Shown here: positions 28,224 through 37,901 of the stretch, one piece after another | Layout of the letters: every line of letters starts with the position of its first letter | Position numbering within the stretch: position 1 is the first letter of the stretch | Origin: Caballeronia zhejiangensis | GTDB taxonomy: Bacteria; Pseudomonadota; Gammaproteobacteria; Burkholderiales; Burkholderiaceae | Assembly (NCBI RefSeq): GCF_000698575.1 | Contig: NZ_JFHD01000020.1 | Location: 1-64,000 of the forward strand | Direction: 5' to 3' | DNA: 64,000 bases | The notes under the pieces: model-generated | Database searches by the model: none | Seen by the model: the letters and a program-made list of their open reading frames with translations, nothing else | What the model was told of the DNA's origin: nothing | Program-made: the position numbers and the translations under genes

Positions 28224-29852
28224 ATGGAACTGTTTTCGCTACGCGGCGCAAAAGACGCGGGCTTCAAGGCGCATGACGAAGCGAAGCGCACGCTATCAGT
28301 CAAGGCATCGCTCAGGCTGGCTTTCGGACTCGTGCTCGCGGGCACGCTCGTCATCGGCGCAATTTCGCTCACGCAGATCAGCCGTCTGAACGGCGCGACC
28401 GAATCCATCTACACGCAAGGCTACGTCGCGAGCCGCGCGGCCGAGGAAACGCGCGGCTATCTGCTGCGCGCGAGCCGGTCGCAGAAGATGCTGCTCACCG
28501 CGAGCACGGCGAAAGAGCGCGACGATCTCGGCGCGCAGATCGAGCAATCGCTCGCCGAAATCGGACGTGAACAGGCGCAGCTCGCGCAATACATCGATCA
28601 CGCCGACAAGGACGCGCTCGCGCAGCAAAAGAACTTCTCGATCGCGCTCGGCAAGTGGGCCGAGAATCTGCGGACGTTCGTGAAGCTCGTGAAGGAGCAA
28701 CCGCTCGATCTCTCGCAGATGAACTGGCAAGTCGGCATGCAGGACGTGTCGCTGCTCGTCGAAACGGGCAAGCTCGAAAAGATGGTCGATGAACTCGTCG
28801 CGCGCCGCGGCGCCGCAGCCAAGGCGACGATCGAATCCGCCGCGTTCATCTTCCATTCGTCGTTCGTGATGGTGTCGGTGCTGACGCTCGCGTTGTTCGC
28901 GCTCGCGATCGTCGTCTCCGAATGGGTCGTGCGGCGTCTCGCCGGCCAGCTCGGCGGCGAGCCCGGTTATGCGAAGGACATCGCGCGTCGCATCGCATCG
29001 GGCGATCTCGCGTATCCGGTCAAGCTCAAGCGTCGCGACGACGCGTCGATGCTTCACGCGCTCTCCGAAATGCAGGCGGGACTGTCGTCGACCGTCGGCG
29101 ATATCGCGGCGAGCGCGGAGGCGATCGCTTCGGCATCGAGCGAGATTTCGACGGGCAACGTCGACTTGTCGCGCCGTACCGAGGAGCAGGCCGTCGCGCT
29201 GGAAAAAACCGCGGCCAGCATGGAGCAGCTCACGTCGACGGTGCGTCAGAACGCCGACAATGCGAAGCAGGCGAGCACGCTCGCGGCGAGCGCGTCGGAG
29301 ATCGCGGAGAAGGGCGGCGCGGTCGTGGGCCGCGTCGTCGAAACGATGCAGCGCATCGATGCGAGCGCGAAGAGCATCGGCGACATCATCGGCGTGATCG
29401 AGGGCATCGCGTTCCAGACCAACATCCTCGCGCTGAACGCGGCGGTCGAAGCGGCGCGCGCGGGCGAGCAGGGACGCGGCTTCGCGGTCGTCGCGGGCGA
29501 GGTGCGCAGTCTCGCGCAGCGTTCGTCGTCGGCGGCGAAGGAGATCAAAGGGCTCATCGATACATCGGTGTCGCGCGTGTCGGACGGCTCGACCTACGCG
29601 CAGGAAGCGGGCGCCACGATGGAGGAAGTCGTCAAGGCCGTGCGCCGCGTCACGGACATCATGGGCGAGATCTCGGCGGCATCGGCGGAGCAGAAGACGG
29701 GCATCGAGTCGATCGGCGAGGCCGTCACGAAGATGGACGCGAACACGCAGCAGAACGCCGCGCTCGTCGAACAGGCGGCGGCCGCCGCGCAATCGCTCGA
29801 CGATCAGGCGCGCGCGCTCAAGTCGCTCGTCGGAAAATTCCAGTTGGCCTGA
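28224..29852 (+). CDS. Methyl-accepting chemotaxis protein
   Basis: The 542-residue inner-membrane chemoreceptor has TM1 at about residues 30-50, a periplasmic four-helix sensor domain (about 52-210), and TM2 at about 211-233. A HAMP domain and a long cytoplasmic coiled-coil follow, with the highly conserved hairpin tip [20 protein letters not shown]. Methylation-type glutamate/glutamine regions flank the tip. Ligand is unknown. No C-terminal NWETF-type pentapeptide is present, so it depends on other receptors for CheR/CheB docking. It heads a run of signalling genes. Confidence 0.93.
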   Translation: MELFSLRGAKDAGFKAHDEAKRTLSVKASLRLAFGLVLAGTLVIGAISLTQISRLNGATESIYTQGYVASRAAEETRGYLLRASRSQKMLLTASTAKERDDLGAQIEQSLAEIGREQAQLAQYIDHADKDALAQQKNFSIALGKWAENLRTFVKLVKEQPLDLSQMNWQVGMQDVSLLVETGKLEKMVDELVARRGAAAKATIESAAFIFHSSFVMVSVLTLALFALAIVVSEWVVRRLAGQLGGEPGYAKDIARRIASGDLAYPVKLKRRDDASMLHALSEMQAGLSSTVGDIAASAEAIASASSEISTGNVDLSRRTEEQAVALEKTAASMEQLTSTVRQNADNAKQASTLAASASEIAEKGGAVVGRVVETMQRIDASAKSIGDIIGVIEGIAFQTNILALNAAVEAARAGEQGRGFAVVAGEVRSLAQRSSSAAKEIKGLIDTSVSRVSDGSTYAQEAGATMEEVVKAVRRVTDIMGEISAASAEQKTGIESIGEAVTKMDANTQQNAALVEQAAAAAQSLDDQARALKSLVGKFQLA

Positions 29853-30009
29853 CGCAAGGCTTGAGGATAGAATCGCGGACGGGCGCGGCAGGGCGCCCGG
29901 TCTCGCGAAAGTCTTACGCACCTGCCGTGCAGCACCTCAACTTTGGATCGAACCGCAACGTCGAACCTTTATAGCCGCAGCGAGAACGGCGCAACAAAGG
30001 AACAACGTC

Positions 30010-30453
30010 ATGTGGTCTACATCCTGTCCGATCTCTTCTTCCGTTTCCAATAGCGACTATCTGCGCGAACATGCGCGGCGTCTGCTTCGTCACGCCCGCG
30101 ACGGCGATACGAGCGCGTCGATGCCCGTTCTGCGCCGCCTGCTCGCGACGAACGTCACGCGCGCGGAACGCCTCGCCGATCTGCACGCGATGCGCGACGA
30201 TCTGCAACTGAAGCATCTGCTTTCGATGCTCGCCGTCGAACTCGGCTACCCAGGCTGGGACGCGTGCAAATCCCACATCGACGAACAGCCGGACGCGGCG
30301 ATCGACCGCTATCGGCTCGACGCCGGCGCGTTCAACGACTACGAGAAGAACTGGTTTGCGAACGAATCGGAAGCACGCGAATGGCAGCGCGCGCACGGCG
30401 GCTATATCGTGCGATACGGCGAGCAGGCCGTGGCGATTCTGAAGCGGGAATAA
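30010..30453 (+). CDS. Conserved-looking hypothetical protein
   Basis: I do not recognise this 147-residue protein. It is soluble, helical and charged, with HARRLLRHARDGDTSASMPVL near the start, LELGYPGWDACK in the middle and NDYEKNWF followed by a compact C-terminal GGYIVRYGEQAVAIL. AAAGGAAC precedes the ATG, and coding-type composition continues to the stop. It lies about 160 bases after the chemoreceptor gene and converges on the HDOD gene. An alternative start within the first 15 residues is possible. Confidence 0.65.
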   Translation: MWSTSCPISSSVSNSDYLREHARRLLRHARDGDTSASMPVLRRLLATNVTRAERLADLHAMRDDLQLKHLLSMLAVELGYPGWDACKSHIDEQPDAAIDRYRLDAGAFNDYEKNWFANESEAREWQRAHGGYIVRYGEQAVAILKRE

Positions 30454-30490
30454 GGCGGAGGAAGGGGTCTGCGCGCAAGAAGGAAGCCGC

Positions 30491-31963
30491 TCAGATGAGC
30501 TCGACTTCCTTCCAGTTCGCGCTAAAGAAAAAACGGCTCAGCTCCTTCGTGAGCTCGTTCAGTGCGCTCATCTCGGCGGGCGAGATCTTGCGCACGTGTT
30601 GCGGCGAGGTCCAGTCGCCGTAGATCAGCGCGACGGTCGTATCGTTCGATTTCACCGGCAGCACGACGAACGCCTGCGCTTCGCCGAGCGTCTCCTTGTA
30701 CCAGCGCGGCAGGCGGGCGTCGATGCGCGCGTCGTGCGCGTTCTCGATGAAGATGCCGACCGGATTGCTGATCGCGAGATGAAACACGTCGGGCCGGAAC
30801 TCCGCCGAGAAGCGCAGTTTCGGCAACATCGGCTCGACGCCCGCGCCGAGGCCGAGACGCGCGTGGAATTCGTTGTTGGCCTGGCGCACGAACACCACGG
30901 TGCGCGACAGATGCAGGCTGCCGAGTATCGATTCCGACGCGAGCGCGAGCGCCGGCGCGAGCGCATTCTTCGACGGCAACGAGCGCAAGTCCGCGACGCT
31001 CGCGCCGATGCGCGCCTCCGCCGATACGTTCGCGCGCGCCATGGCATCGGCGTTGGCCTGCAGCTCGGAGATCTCGCGCATCACGCCGTCGCTCGCTTCT
31101 TCGTTCGCGAGCGCGAGGCTCATCGACGTGAGCGTGTCGGCGTCGGTGTTGAGCGGTCCGGTGTAGCGGTTCGCGATATCGAAGAGCACCGATTCGCGGC
31201 CGTCCGCGGCCACGTTTTGCGCCGTGAGCGCGTCCGCGACTTCGGTCGAATAGTTGGAGATCGCGCGCAGCCAGCGAACGTGCTTCGGCACGGTTTCATC
31301 GACAGGCGCGTTCGGATCGGTCGCGCGCATGCCTTCGCGAATCGTCTCGGGCAGACGCCAGCGGTCCGCCGCTTCGAGGCCGATCTCGTCGAAGGTGACG
31401 CCGAGCAGCGCGGCACAGGCGGCGCTGTCGGGGATGTTTTCCGAAGCGGCCTTGCGGCGCAACTGATCCCACTCGTGTTCGAGATAGAACGCGACGAGCA
31501 GCTTGCCGATCTGCCGCATCAGCGTGCAGACGACCGCTTCCTCGGCGGAGCGCAAGTCCTTGTGCTCGGTGAGCTGCCGCGCAACCGCGCCCGAGAGCAG
31601 GGTGCGGTTCAGTTCGAGCTTCGCGTCGATACGGCGCGGCGCGCTCTGATGGAAGTGGTCGACGAGCTTCAACCCGACGACGAGATGACCGACGGCGTCC
31701 ATGCCGAGCACCATCAACGCGCGCGTGACGGTGGTGATGTTGCCGCCGAACGCGATGTACATCGCCGAGTTGGCGAGCCGCAGCACCTTCTGCGTGAGGC
31801 CGACGTCCGACAGCACGACTTGCACGAGGGACGTGAAGTCGAGGTCGTCATCGCTCATTGCGGACACAGTCGAGCGCAGCGCCTGAGACAGCATGGGGAA
31901 ATCCCCGCGCTCGCTCATGCGCGACCACAGCTTGTCCAGTAGTTCGGCCTTGGTGCGTGCCAT
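30491..31963 (-). CDS. HDOD-domain signalling protein with C-terminal GAF-like region
   Basis: The 490-residue protein has an HDOD domain (about residues 20-215: LSDVGLTQKVLRLANSAMY, VTRALMVLGMDAV). The HD metal-binding pair is lost, as usual in this family (CTLMRQIGKLL instead of LLHDIG). A helical linker and a C-terminal segment (about 340-485) resembling a GAF fold follow. HDOD proteins relay signals in regulation of motility, surface polysaccharide and virulence genes, without known catalysis. It sits among c-di-GMP genes, which supports a signalling role. Confidence 0.88.
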   Translation of the reverse strand: MARTKAELLDKLWSRMSERGDFPMLSQALRSTVSAMSDDDLDFTSLVQVVLSDVGLTQKVLRLANSAMYIAFGGNITTVTRALMVLGMDAVGHLVVGLKLVDHFHQSAPRRIDAKLELNRTLLSGAVARQLTEHKDLRSAEEAVVCTLMRQIGKLLVAFYLEHEWDQLRRKAASENIPDSAACAALLGVTFDEIGLEAADRWRLPETIREGMRATDPNAPVDETVPKHVRWLRAISNYSTEVADALTAQNVAADGRESVLFDIANRYTGPLNTDADTLTSMSLALANEEASDGVMREISELQANADAMARANVSAEARIGASVADLRSLPSKNALAPALALASESILGSLHLSRTVVFVRQANNEFHARLGLGAGVEPMLPKLRFSAEFRPDVFHLAISNPVGIFIENAHDARIDARLPRWYKETLGEAQAFVVLPVKSNDTTVALIYGDWTSPQHVRKISPAEMSALNELTKELSRFFFSANWKEVELI

Positions 31964-32099
31964 TGCAAAAAATAAGAACTCGTTCGTTACGCGACGGCTA
32001 ACCCGAGGCGGTCCTGCAATCCAGCACCCAACAACGAAATGTACACGTTATTAGGGAGTTACGGCGCGTGCTTCGATTAAAACACGAACAATCGTCCGT

Positions 32100-33980
32100 T
32101 CATAATGTCTCGTGCAATACGAGCGAATGCGACTGGAACGAGCGCGCCAGCTCGTCCGACGGCAACGCATGGCTGATGAGCCAGCCCTGAATATGGTCGC
32201 ATCCGAGGTCCGCGAGCAAATCCCGCTGCGCCTCGGTTTCGACGCCTTCGGCCACCAGCTCCAGTCCGAGCGATTGCGCCAGCCCGACCACCGCGCTCAC
32301 GATCGCGCGATTGTTTCGGGACGTAATCAGGTTCTCGACAAAGCTGCGGTCGATCTTGAGCTTCGAGAGCGGAAAACGTTGCAAATAGGCGAGGCTCGAA
32401 TAGCCGGTGCCGAAATCGTCGACGGCGAAGCGGATGCCGATCGTCGTCAGCGTTTCGAGCAGGCGCGTCGCTTCCTCCGGATCGTGCATCAAAAGGCTTT
32501 CGGTGATCTCGAACACGAGCCGCCGCGCGTCGATGCCGGTGAGCGCGAGCGCTTCCTTCACTGCGGCGGTGAATCGTTTGTCGCGGAACTGCTGCGGCGA
32601 CACGTTCACCGACACGTAATCGAGCCGGATGCCGATCGCGTCCCACTGCACGATCTGCATGCACGCGGCCTTCAGCACCCAGTTGCCCAGATAATTGATG
32701 AGGCCGATGGATTCCGCGAGCGGAATGAACGTCGACGGCGGCACGAGCCCGTGCACCGGATGATTCCAGCGCATCAGCGCTTCCACGCCGACCACCGCGC
32801 CCGTGCGGATCTTCGTGATCGGCTGGAAGTAGAGCGAGAACTCACCGTTGCGCACGGCTTCGTACAAGTCCGCTTCGAGCTTGAGGCGCTCGGCGTCGGC
32901 GGGGTTGTCGTCGATCGTGTGGAAGACGAGCGCATTGCCGCCCGATTCCTTCGCCTGCGCGAGCGCCTGATCGGCCATGCGCAAGAGGTTGGTCTGCGCT
33001 TCGCTTTTCGCGAGCCTGCCCGCCTGATCCGGATACAGCGCGACGCCCACGCTCGCCGACAAATGCGTGTGCTGCCCGCGATGCCGGTAGGGCTGCGCGA
33101 TCGCGGTGAGCAAGCGCCGCCCGAGACTTTCGGCGAGTTCCGCCGTGGTGCCGGGCGGCAGCAGCACGGCGAATTCGTCGCCGGCCACGCGCGCGACGCG
33201 CTCGCCGTGTCCCGCCGTATGCTGGATGCGCCGCGCGGTTTCGCGCAGCAGCTCGTCGCCGGCGTCGTAGCCGAGCGCGCGGTTGATGCGCTGATAATCG
33301 TCGATGTCGAGCAGCACGAGTCCCGCGTGCGTGCGCGTGAGTTCGGCTTCGTCCTGCGCCGCAACGATCGCGGCCTTCAGGGCGATGAGATTGTCGAGGC
33401 CCGTCAGCGCATCGTGATTGATCGTATGCACGAGCGCCGCTTCGCGCTCGCGCCAGTGCGTCACGTCGAAGGCGGCGAGCGCGAAGCCGGGCATGCCGCG
33501 CGCGGCCGTCGACACGAGCCGCAACTCGACGCAGATGGGATAGGTGAGCGACTTCACGACCGTCAGCGTCGCCGATTCGAGCTTGCCGCTCACGCGCGCC
33601 CGCGCGACGAGCGCATGCAGCTCGTCGGCTTCCTCGGATGCGACGAGATCGTGCAGCGTCAGCATGCTCAGATAATCGCGGTGATAGCCGATGAACTCGA
33701 TGCTCGCATCCGATACATACTGGAAGCGCAGCGCATCGTCGAGCTGGGCGAGGAAGTCGACCGCGCCGAGCGTGGCCTCGGACGCGTCGGTCAGGGCATT
33801 CGCGACGGCGGCGACGGGCGCATCCGGCGCGCCGGCCCCGGGCGATGTCGCGGGCGCGGGCGGCTCCCCGGCGCTCTCGGGATGCCGCTCGCGCGCGGCG
33901 CTTCCCCATGCGCGAGAGAGCGCATCGAGCGCGATGCGCCACGGTGCGCGGCGGGAGACGTTGATCCGGTTCGCTTGCAT
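32100..33980 (-). CDS. PAS-GGDEF-EAL c-di-GMP turnover protein
   Basis: The roughly 626-residue protein has a low-complexity N-terminus, a PAS-like domain (about 80-190), a GGDEF domain whose active site reads AGDEF (RVAGDEFAVLL), and an EAL domain. The EAL part has the motif VEALMRW intact and the DDFGTGYSS loop that binds metals and drives dimerisation. Both activities, synthesis and hydrolysis of cyclic-di-GMP, look possible on sequence. The start at 33980 (MQANRIN) is chosen because it begins the family-like region; an in-frame start at 34076 has no better support. No membrane helix is seen. Confidence 0.92.
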   Translation of the reverse strand: MQANRINVSRRAPWRIALDALSRAWGSAARERHPESAGEPPAPATSPGAGAPDAPVAAVANALTDASEATLGAVDFLAQLDDALRFQYVSDASIEFIGYHRDYLSMLTLHDLVASEEADELHALVARARVSGKLESATLTVVKSLTYPICVELRLVSTAARGMPGFALAAFDVTHWREREAALVHTINHDALTGLDNLIALKAAIVAAQDEAELTRTHAGLVLLDIDDYQRINRALGYDAGDELLRETARRIQHTAGHGERVARVAGDEFAVLLPPGTTAELAESLGRRLLTAIAQPYRHRGQHTHLSASVGVALYPDQAGRLAKSEAQTNLLRMADQALAQAKESGGNALVFHTIDDNPADAERLKLEADLYEAVRNGEFSLYFQPITKIRTGAVVGVEALMRWNHPVHGLVPPSTFIPLAESIGLINYLGNWVLKAACMQIVQWDAIGIRLDYVSVNVSPQQFRDKRFTAAVKEALALTGIDARRLVFEITESLLMHDPEEATRLLETLTTIGIRFAVDDFGTGYSSLAYLQRFPLSKLKIDRSFVENLITSRNNRAIVSAVVGLAQSLGLELVAEGVETEAQRDLLADLGCDHIQGWLISHALPSDELARSFQSHSLVLHETL

Positions 33981-34444
33981 GGTCTCGTTGGTTTCTGGCG
34001 GCTGCGCCTGCTGTTTCGGCCAGGCGGCGGCGCGCGGAACACGCGCCTCGCGGGTTCCGGCCGGGACGTGCCGCAATGAGGCGCGACACGCTCTATCAGG
34101 CGAGTTATCGGCGCGATCGGGGATTTCTTTAACCGGCGGCGCGGATGCGGCGGGCGCATCGCGGCATCAAGAATGTCCAGTTATTGTCGATATGAGGTTT
34201 CATATTATCTCGTCAGGAGAATTCGGTTACAGTGGCGCGTTTGCGGCCGGGAACCCGTTCTCTCGTCGGTGTGCCGCCGGACGCAGGGCTTTCGCCGTGC
34301 TGTTGACCATCAGAATTCCGTTCGACTCGTTCGCCCCATGATCGAATCCACCAAGCGGCCGGCCTGTGCCATAGCCAAGGCCATCGAGCCGGCCATCACG
34401 CAACGCTTCACGGCGCCGCCGCGCGCATCCGACCGGTCCGCGCC
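33981..34444. other. Divergent intergenic region, about 460 bases
   Basis: The gap separates the minus-strand GGDEF-EAL gene from the plus-strand EAL-HDOD gene. It contains the inverted repeat ATATGA-GGTT-TCATAT (34190-34205) inside a short AT-rich stretch that could be a promoter or operator. No convincing gene is seen; open frames here resemble shadow frames. Confidence 0.45.
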
Positions 34445-35743
34445 ATGCCCGATTCTTCCCTGAAGCGCGCGGCATCGGCGCGGCGCGGGCAAAGCGTCTA
34501 TGTCGGGCGTCAGCCGATCCTCGACGGCGAAGGCGCGCTCGTCGCCTACGAACTGCTCTTTCGCGACAGCCCCGACAATCGCGCCCGCATCCACGACGAC
34601 GTGCAGGCGACCGCGCATGTCGTCGCGCGCACGATCGGCGAGATGGGCGTGCCGGCGGTGCTCGGGCCGCATCCCGGTTACGTGAACATGAACCGCGAGC
34701 TGCTGTTCGACGACATCGTCCACATCATGCAGCCCGAGCGTTTCGTGCTGGAGCTGCTGGAAAGCATCACGTTCGACGAGTCGCTATTCAAACGCTGCGC
34801 GCAGTTGCGCAACGCGGGCTTTCGCTTCGCGCTCGACAACGTCGTGAAGCTCGACGACGCGCTGCATGCCGCGCTGCCGACCGTCGATATCGTCAAGGTC
34901 GATTTCCTCGCCGCGGACGATCGGCATCTGCCGCTACTCGCTGCGGAGGTGAAGCGGCGCGGCAAGCTGCTCGTGGCGGAAAAGATCGAGACGTTCGACG
35001 ATCTGACGCGCGCCAAACGTCTCGGCTTCGATCTCTTTCAGGGCTATTTCTTCGCGCGGCCGCAGGTGCTTTCGGCGCGGCGCGAGAGCCCGGCGCGCGG
35101 CTCGCTTCTGCGCCTCATGGCCGTGCTCGCCGGCGAGCCGGGCCTGCGCGAGCTGGAAGCGGAACTGAAGCGCAATCCGGATATCGTCGTGCAGCTGATG
35201 CGTCTCGCGAATTCGAGTGCGCAGACGCGCGGGCGGCGCGTGTCGTCGTTGCGCGAGGCGATCGCCGCGACCGGCACGCGCCAGTTGATGCGCTGGGCGC
35301 AGCTGCTGCTTTACGCAGACGGCAGCGGTTTGCCGTGGCGCTCGGATCCGCTGCTGCAACTCGTCGGCACGCGCGCGCGCTTCCTGGAGCTCGCGGCCGA
35401 AAAGCTGCGTCCCGCCGACGAAGCCTTCTCCGACGCCGCGTTCATGACCGGCATCTTCTCGCTCGTGCATGTCGTGCTGAACATGCAGCCCGTGGAAATT
35501 CTCGATAAGCTCCATCTGGCGGCCGAAATCCGCACGGCCATTCTCGCGGGCGAAGGCTTGCTCGGCGCGCTGCTCGGCATCGCGCGGGCTGCCGAGCGGG
35601 GCGATGCGCCCGCCATCGACGCGAGCCGGCACGCGCAGCCATCGCTCGACGTGCTCACGCCCGCGGTGCTCGCTAAACTGCAATTCGAAGCGGCGGCGTG
35701 GTTCGCGCAACACCGGATGGATCAGGGCGAGGACGACGCATAG
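34445..35743 (+). CDS. EAL-HDOD (YuxH/CdgJ-type) signalling protein
   Basis: The 432-residue protein combines an N-terminal EAL-like domain (about 15-215) and a C-terminal HDOD domain (about 220-400). The EAL motif is degenerate (YELLFR) and catalytic residues are missing, so it should not hydrolyse c-di-GMP; related proteins such as CdgJ control motility without enzymatic activity. The HDOD part contains LKRNPDIVVQLMRLANS. It is divergent from the GGDEF-EAL gene and on the opposite strand to the other HDOD gene. Confidence 0.9.
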   Translation: MPDSSLKRAASARRGQSVYVGRQPILDGEGALVAYELLFRDSPDNRARIHDDVQATAHVVARTIGEMGVPAVLGPHPGYVNMNRELLFDDIVHIMQPERFVLELLESITFDESLFKRCAQLRNAGFRFALDNVVKLDDALHAALPTVDIVKVDFLAADDRHLPLLAAEVKRRGKLLVAEKIETFDDLTRAKRLGFDLFQGYFFARPQVLSARRESPARGSLLRLMAVLAGEPGLRELEAELKRNPDIVVQLMRLANSSAQTRGRRVSSLREAIAATGTRQLMRWAQLLLYADGSGLPWRSDPLLQLVGTRARFLELAAEKLRPADEAFSDAAFMTGIFSLVHVVLNMQPVEILDKLHLAAEIRTAILAGEGLLGALLGIARAAERGDAPAIDASRHAQPSLDVLTPAVLAKLQFEAAAWFAQHRMDQGEDDA

Positions 35744-35784
35744 TTGGCGTCTTTGCATGAACGAGGTCTTCGAAAGGAGCGCGC

Positions 35785-36351
35785 ATGAAAAGATTTTCCG
35801 GTATGAAAGCGGCTGCTGTTCTGGCGATGGCCGCGGCCGCGGCCGTTTATCCGCTCGTCGCAGGCGCGACGCTCAAGCCCGGGGATGCCGCGCCCGACTT
35901 CACCGCGCAGGCGTCGCTCGGCGGCAACGTGTACGACTATTCGCTCGCCGATGCCCTCAAGAAAGGCCCGGTCGTGCTGTACTTCTATCCGGCGGCGTTC
36001 ACGAAGGGCTGCACGATCGAGGCGCATGAGTTCGCGGAAGCGGTCGATCAGTACAAGGCCGAAGGCGCGACGGTCATCGGCGTGTCGCACGACAACATCG
36101 ATACGTTGAAGAAGTTTTCGGTGAGCGAATGCCGCAGCAAGTTTCCGGTCGCGGCGGACGAAAACTCGAAGATCATCAAGTCCTACGACGCCTCCATGCC
36201 GATGAAAAGCACGATGGCCAATCGCGTGTCCTACGTGATCGCGCCCGACGGCCGCGTCATCTACGAATACACGAGCCTGTCGCCGGACCAGCACGTCGCC
36301 AACACGCTGCAGGCGCTGCGCGACTGGAACGCGAAGCACAAGGCGCAGTGA
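35785..36351 (+). CDS. Secreted peroxiredoxin (AhpC/TSA, BCP-like)
   Basis: The 188-residue thiol peroxidase begins with a signal peptide (hydrophobic to about residue 27, AGA-TLKPG), so it acts in the periplasm. The peroxidatic cysteine is Cys76 in FTKGCTIEA, and Cys116 (SVSEC) is a candidate resolving cysteine. The conserved GDAAPDF and PAAFTKGC motifs are intact. AAAGGAG precedes the ATG. It reduces hydroperoxides, with thioredoxin-like donors presumed. Confidence 0.88.
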   Translation: MKRFSGMKAAAVLAMAAAAAVYPLVAGATLKPGDAAPDFTAQASLGGNVYDYSLADALKKGPVVLYFYPAAFTKGCTIEAHEFAEAVDQYKAEGATVIGVSHDNIDTLKKFSVSECRSKFPVAADENSKIIKSYDASMPMKSTMANRVSYVIAPDGRVIYEYTSLSPDQHVANTLQALRDWNAKHKAQ

Positions 36352-36390
36352 TACGCTGCGGTCTCATCGATTGAGCGTGCGGGAGGCGCG

Positions 36391-36873
36391 ATGCCCATCG
36401 TCGTCGGACTGATCGTCTTAGGATTGCTGATTTACGGCGCGATATGGTCGTTCGACGCGCTACACGCGCACTTCGGCCTCGGCGTCGCGGTGGCGGTTGC
36501 GATCGTCGTGCTGGCGATCATCGCGGCGGGCGTGATGCGCTGGCTCGCGAGCCGCCGCGAGATCGCGCCGAATCTGCGCAAAGGCGAACACGGCGACTGG
36601 ACCCACGAACTCAAATCCGACTGGGGCGGCGTGCGGGTCGCGGCGGGCAAGCGTCTGTGCGATGTGCGCGTCGGCGACGAGCGCGGCAGCTATATCTTCG
36701 CGGACCTGCGCGGCGCGCGCATGCGGCAGGCGAATGGAACGAACGGCGCGTGGCAGGTCGTGCTCGACGTGCGGGACGCGAAGCACGGCGAATGGACGCT
36801 GCCGATGCGCGATCGCGGCGAGGCGCACAAATGGGCGCGCATCCTGTCGCTCGCCACGCAGCAGAAGCTCTGA
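36391..36873 (+). CDS. Small membrane protein of unknown function
   Basis: The 160-residue protein has two hydrophobic helices (about 2-20 and 29-49). A soluble C-terminal domain with beta-strand character follows (LCDVRVGDERGSYIFADL, WQVVLDVRDAKHGEWTLPM). I do not recognise the family. It follows the peroxiredoxin gene by about 40 bases on the same strand and abuts the convergent cydB stop. Conservation of the soluble part cannot be judged here. Confidence 0.7.
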   Translation: MPIVVGLIVLGLLIYGAIWSFDALHAHFGLGVAVAVAIVVLAIIAAGVMRWLASRREIAPNLRKGEHGDWTHELKSDWGGVRVAAGKRLCDVRVGDERGSYIFADLRGARMRQANGTNGAWQVVLDVRDAKHGEWTLPMRDRGEAHKWARILSLATQQKL

Positions 36874-37881
36874 CTATTCCGCGTGATAACCCATGTCGCC
36901 GCGTACCTTGCCGCGGAACACCCAGTACGACCAGATCACGTAGATCATCAGGACGGGCAGCAGAAACATCGTCCCGATCAGCAGAAACTGATGCGACAAG
37001 GGCGCGGCGGACGCATCCCAGAGCGTGACCGAAGGCGGCGCGATGAACGGCCACAGGCTGATGACGAGCCCCGTGAACGCGAGAAAGAAGAGCCCGATCG
37101 AGCACAGGAACGGCAGCACGTCGCGGTCTTTCGCGAGGCTCGACCAGAGCGTCCACGCGAGCAGCACGGTGAGCACAGGCACCGGCGCGAACGCCAGGCT
37201 GTCGGGGAAGGCAAACCAGCGCGCGGCAATGCGCGCGTCCTTGAGCGGCGTCCACAGGCTGATGAGCAGAATGAACGCGATCACGCCGATGAGCGCATAG
37301 CGCGCCATCTTGCGGCTCCAGTCCTGCAGTTCGCCTTCGGTCTTGAGCACGAGCCACGTCGTGCCTTGCAGCGCATAGCCGAAGATCAGCCCCACGCCGA
37401 CGAGCAACGGAAACGGCGCGACCCAGTTCCAGCTCGTGCCGGCGTAGACGCGGCCTTCGATCGGGAAGCCCTGGATGAACATGCCGAGCACGATGCCTTG
37501 CGAGAACGTCGCGACGAGCGAGCCGCAGCCGAACGCCCCGTCCCACAGCCATTTGCGCGCGCCGGTCACTTCGCGGAATTCGAACGCGACGCCGCGAAAG
37601 ATCAGCCCGAGCAGCATGAAGAGAATCGGGAAATAAACGGCCGGCACGATGATCGCGAACGCGAGCGGAAACACCGCGAACAATCCGCCGCCGCCGAGAA
37701 TGAGCCAGGTCTCGTTAAAGTCCCAGACGGGCGCGACGGAGTTGATCATCAGATTGCGCGATTCGGCGTCGCGGCGCAGCAGAAAAACCATGCCTACGCC
37801 GAGATCGAAGCCGTCGAGCAGCACATACATGAACACCGCCAGCGCGAGAATGGCGGCCCACAGCGGCACGAGATCGAGCAT
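36874..37881 (-). CDS. cydB: Cytochrome bd-type (CIO) ubiquinol oxidase subunit II
   Basis: The 335-residue integral membrane subunit pairs with CydA in a proton-non-pumping quinol oxidase. It opens with the family motif DGFDLGVGMVF and has about nine hydrophobic segments. GGAGAAC stands before the ATG at 37881. It follows cydA after 20 bases. With a short-Q-loop CydA it belongs to the cyanide-insensitive oxidase (CioAB) branch common in Burkholderia and Pseudomonas. Confidence 0.95.
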   Translation of the reverse strand: MLDLVPLWAAILALAVFMYVLLDGFDLGVGMVFLLRRDAESRNLMINSVAPVWDFNETWLILGGGGLFAVFPLAFAIIVPAVYFPILFMLLGLIFRGVAFEFREVTGARKWLWDGAFGCGSLVATFSQGIVLGMFIQGFPIEGRVYAGTSWNWVAPFPLLVGVGLIFGYALQGTTWLVLKTEGELQDWSRKMARYALIGVIAFILLISLWTPLKDARIAARWFAFPDSLAFAPVPVLTVLLAWTLWSSLAKDRDVLPFLCSIGLFFLAFTGLVISLWPFIAPPSVTLWDASAAPLSHQFLLIGTMFLLPVLMIYVIWSYWVFRGKVRGDMGYHAE

Positions 37882-37901
37882 CGCGTTCTCCGGTTCGTTG
37901 C

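Noticed and set aside
29880-29899. CGGGCGC/GCGCCCG hairpin after the chemoreceptor gene
   Set aside because: Stem of seven pairs without a T-run; could aid 3'-end formation but too weak to call a terminator.
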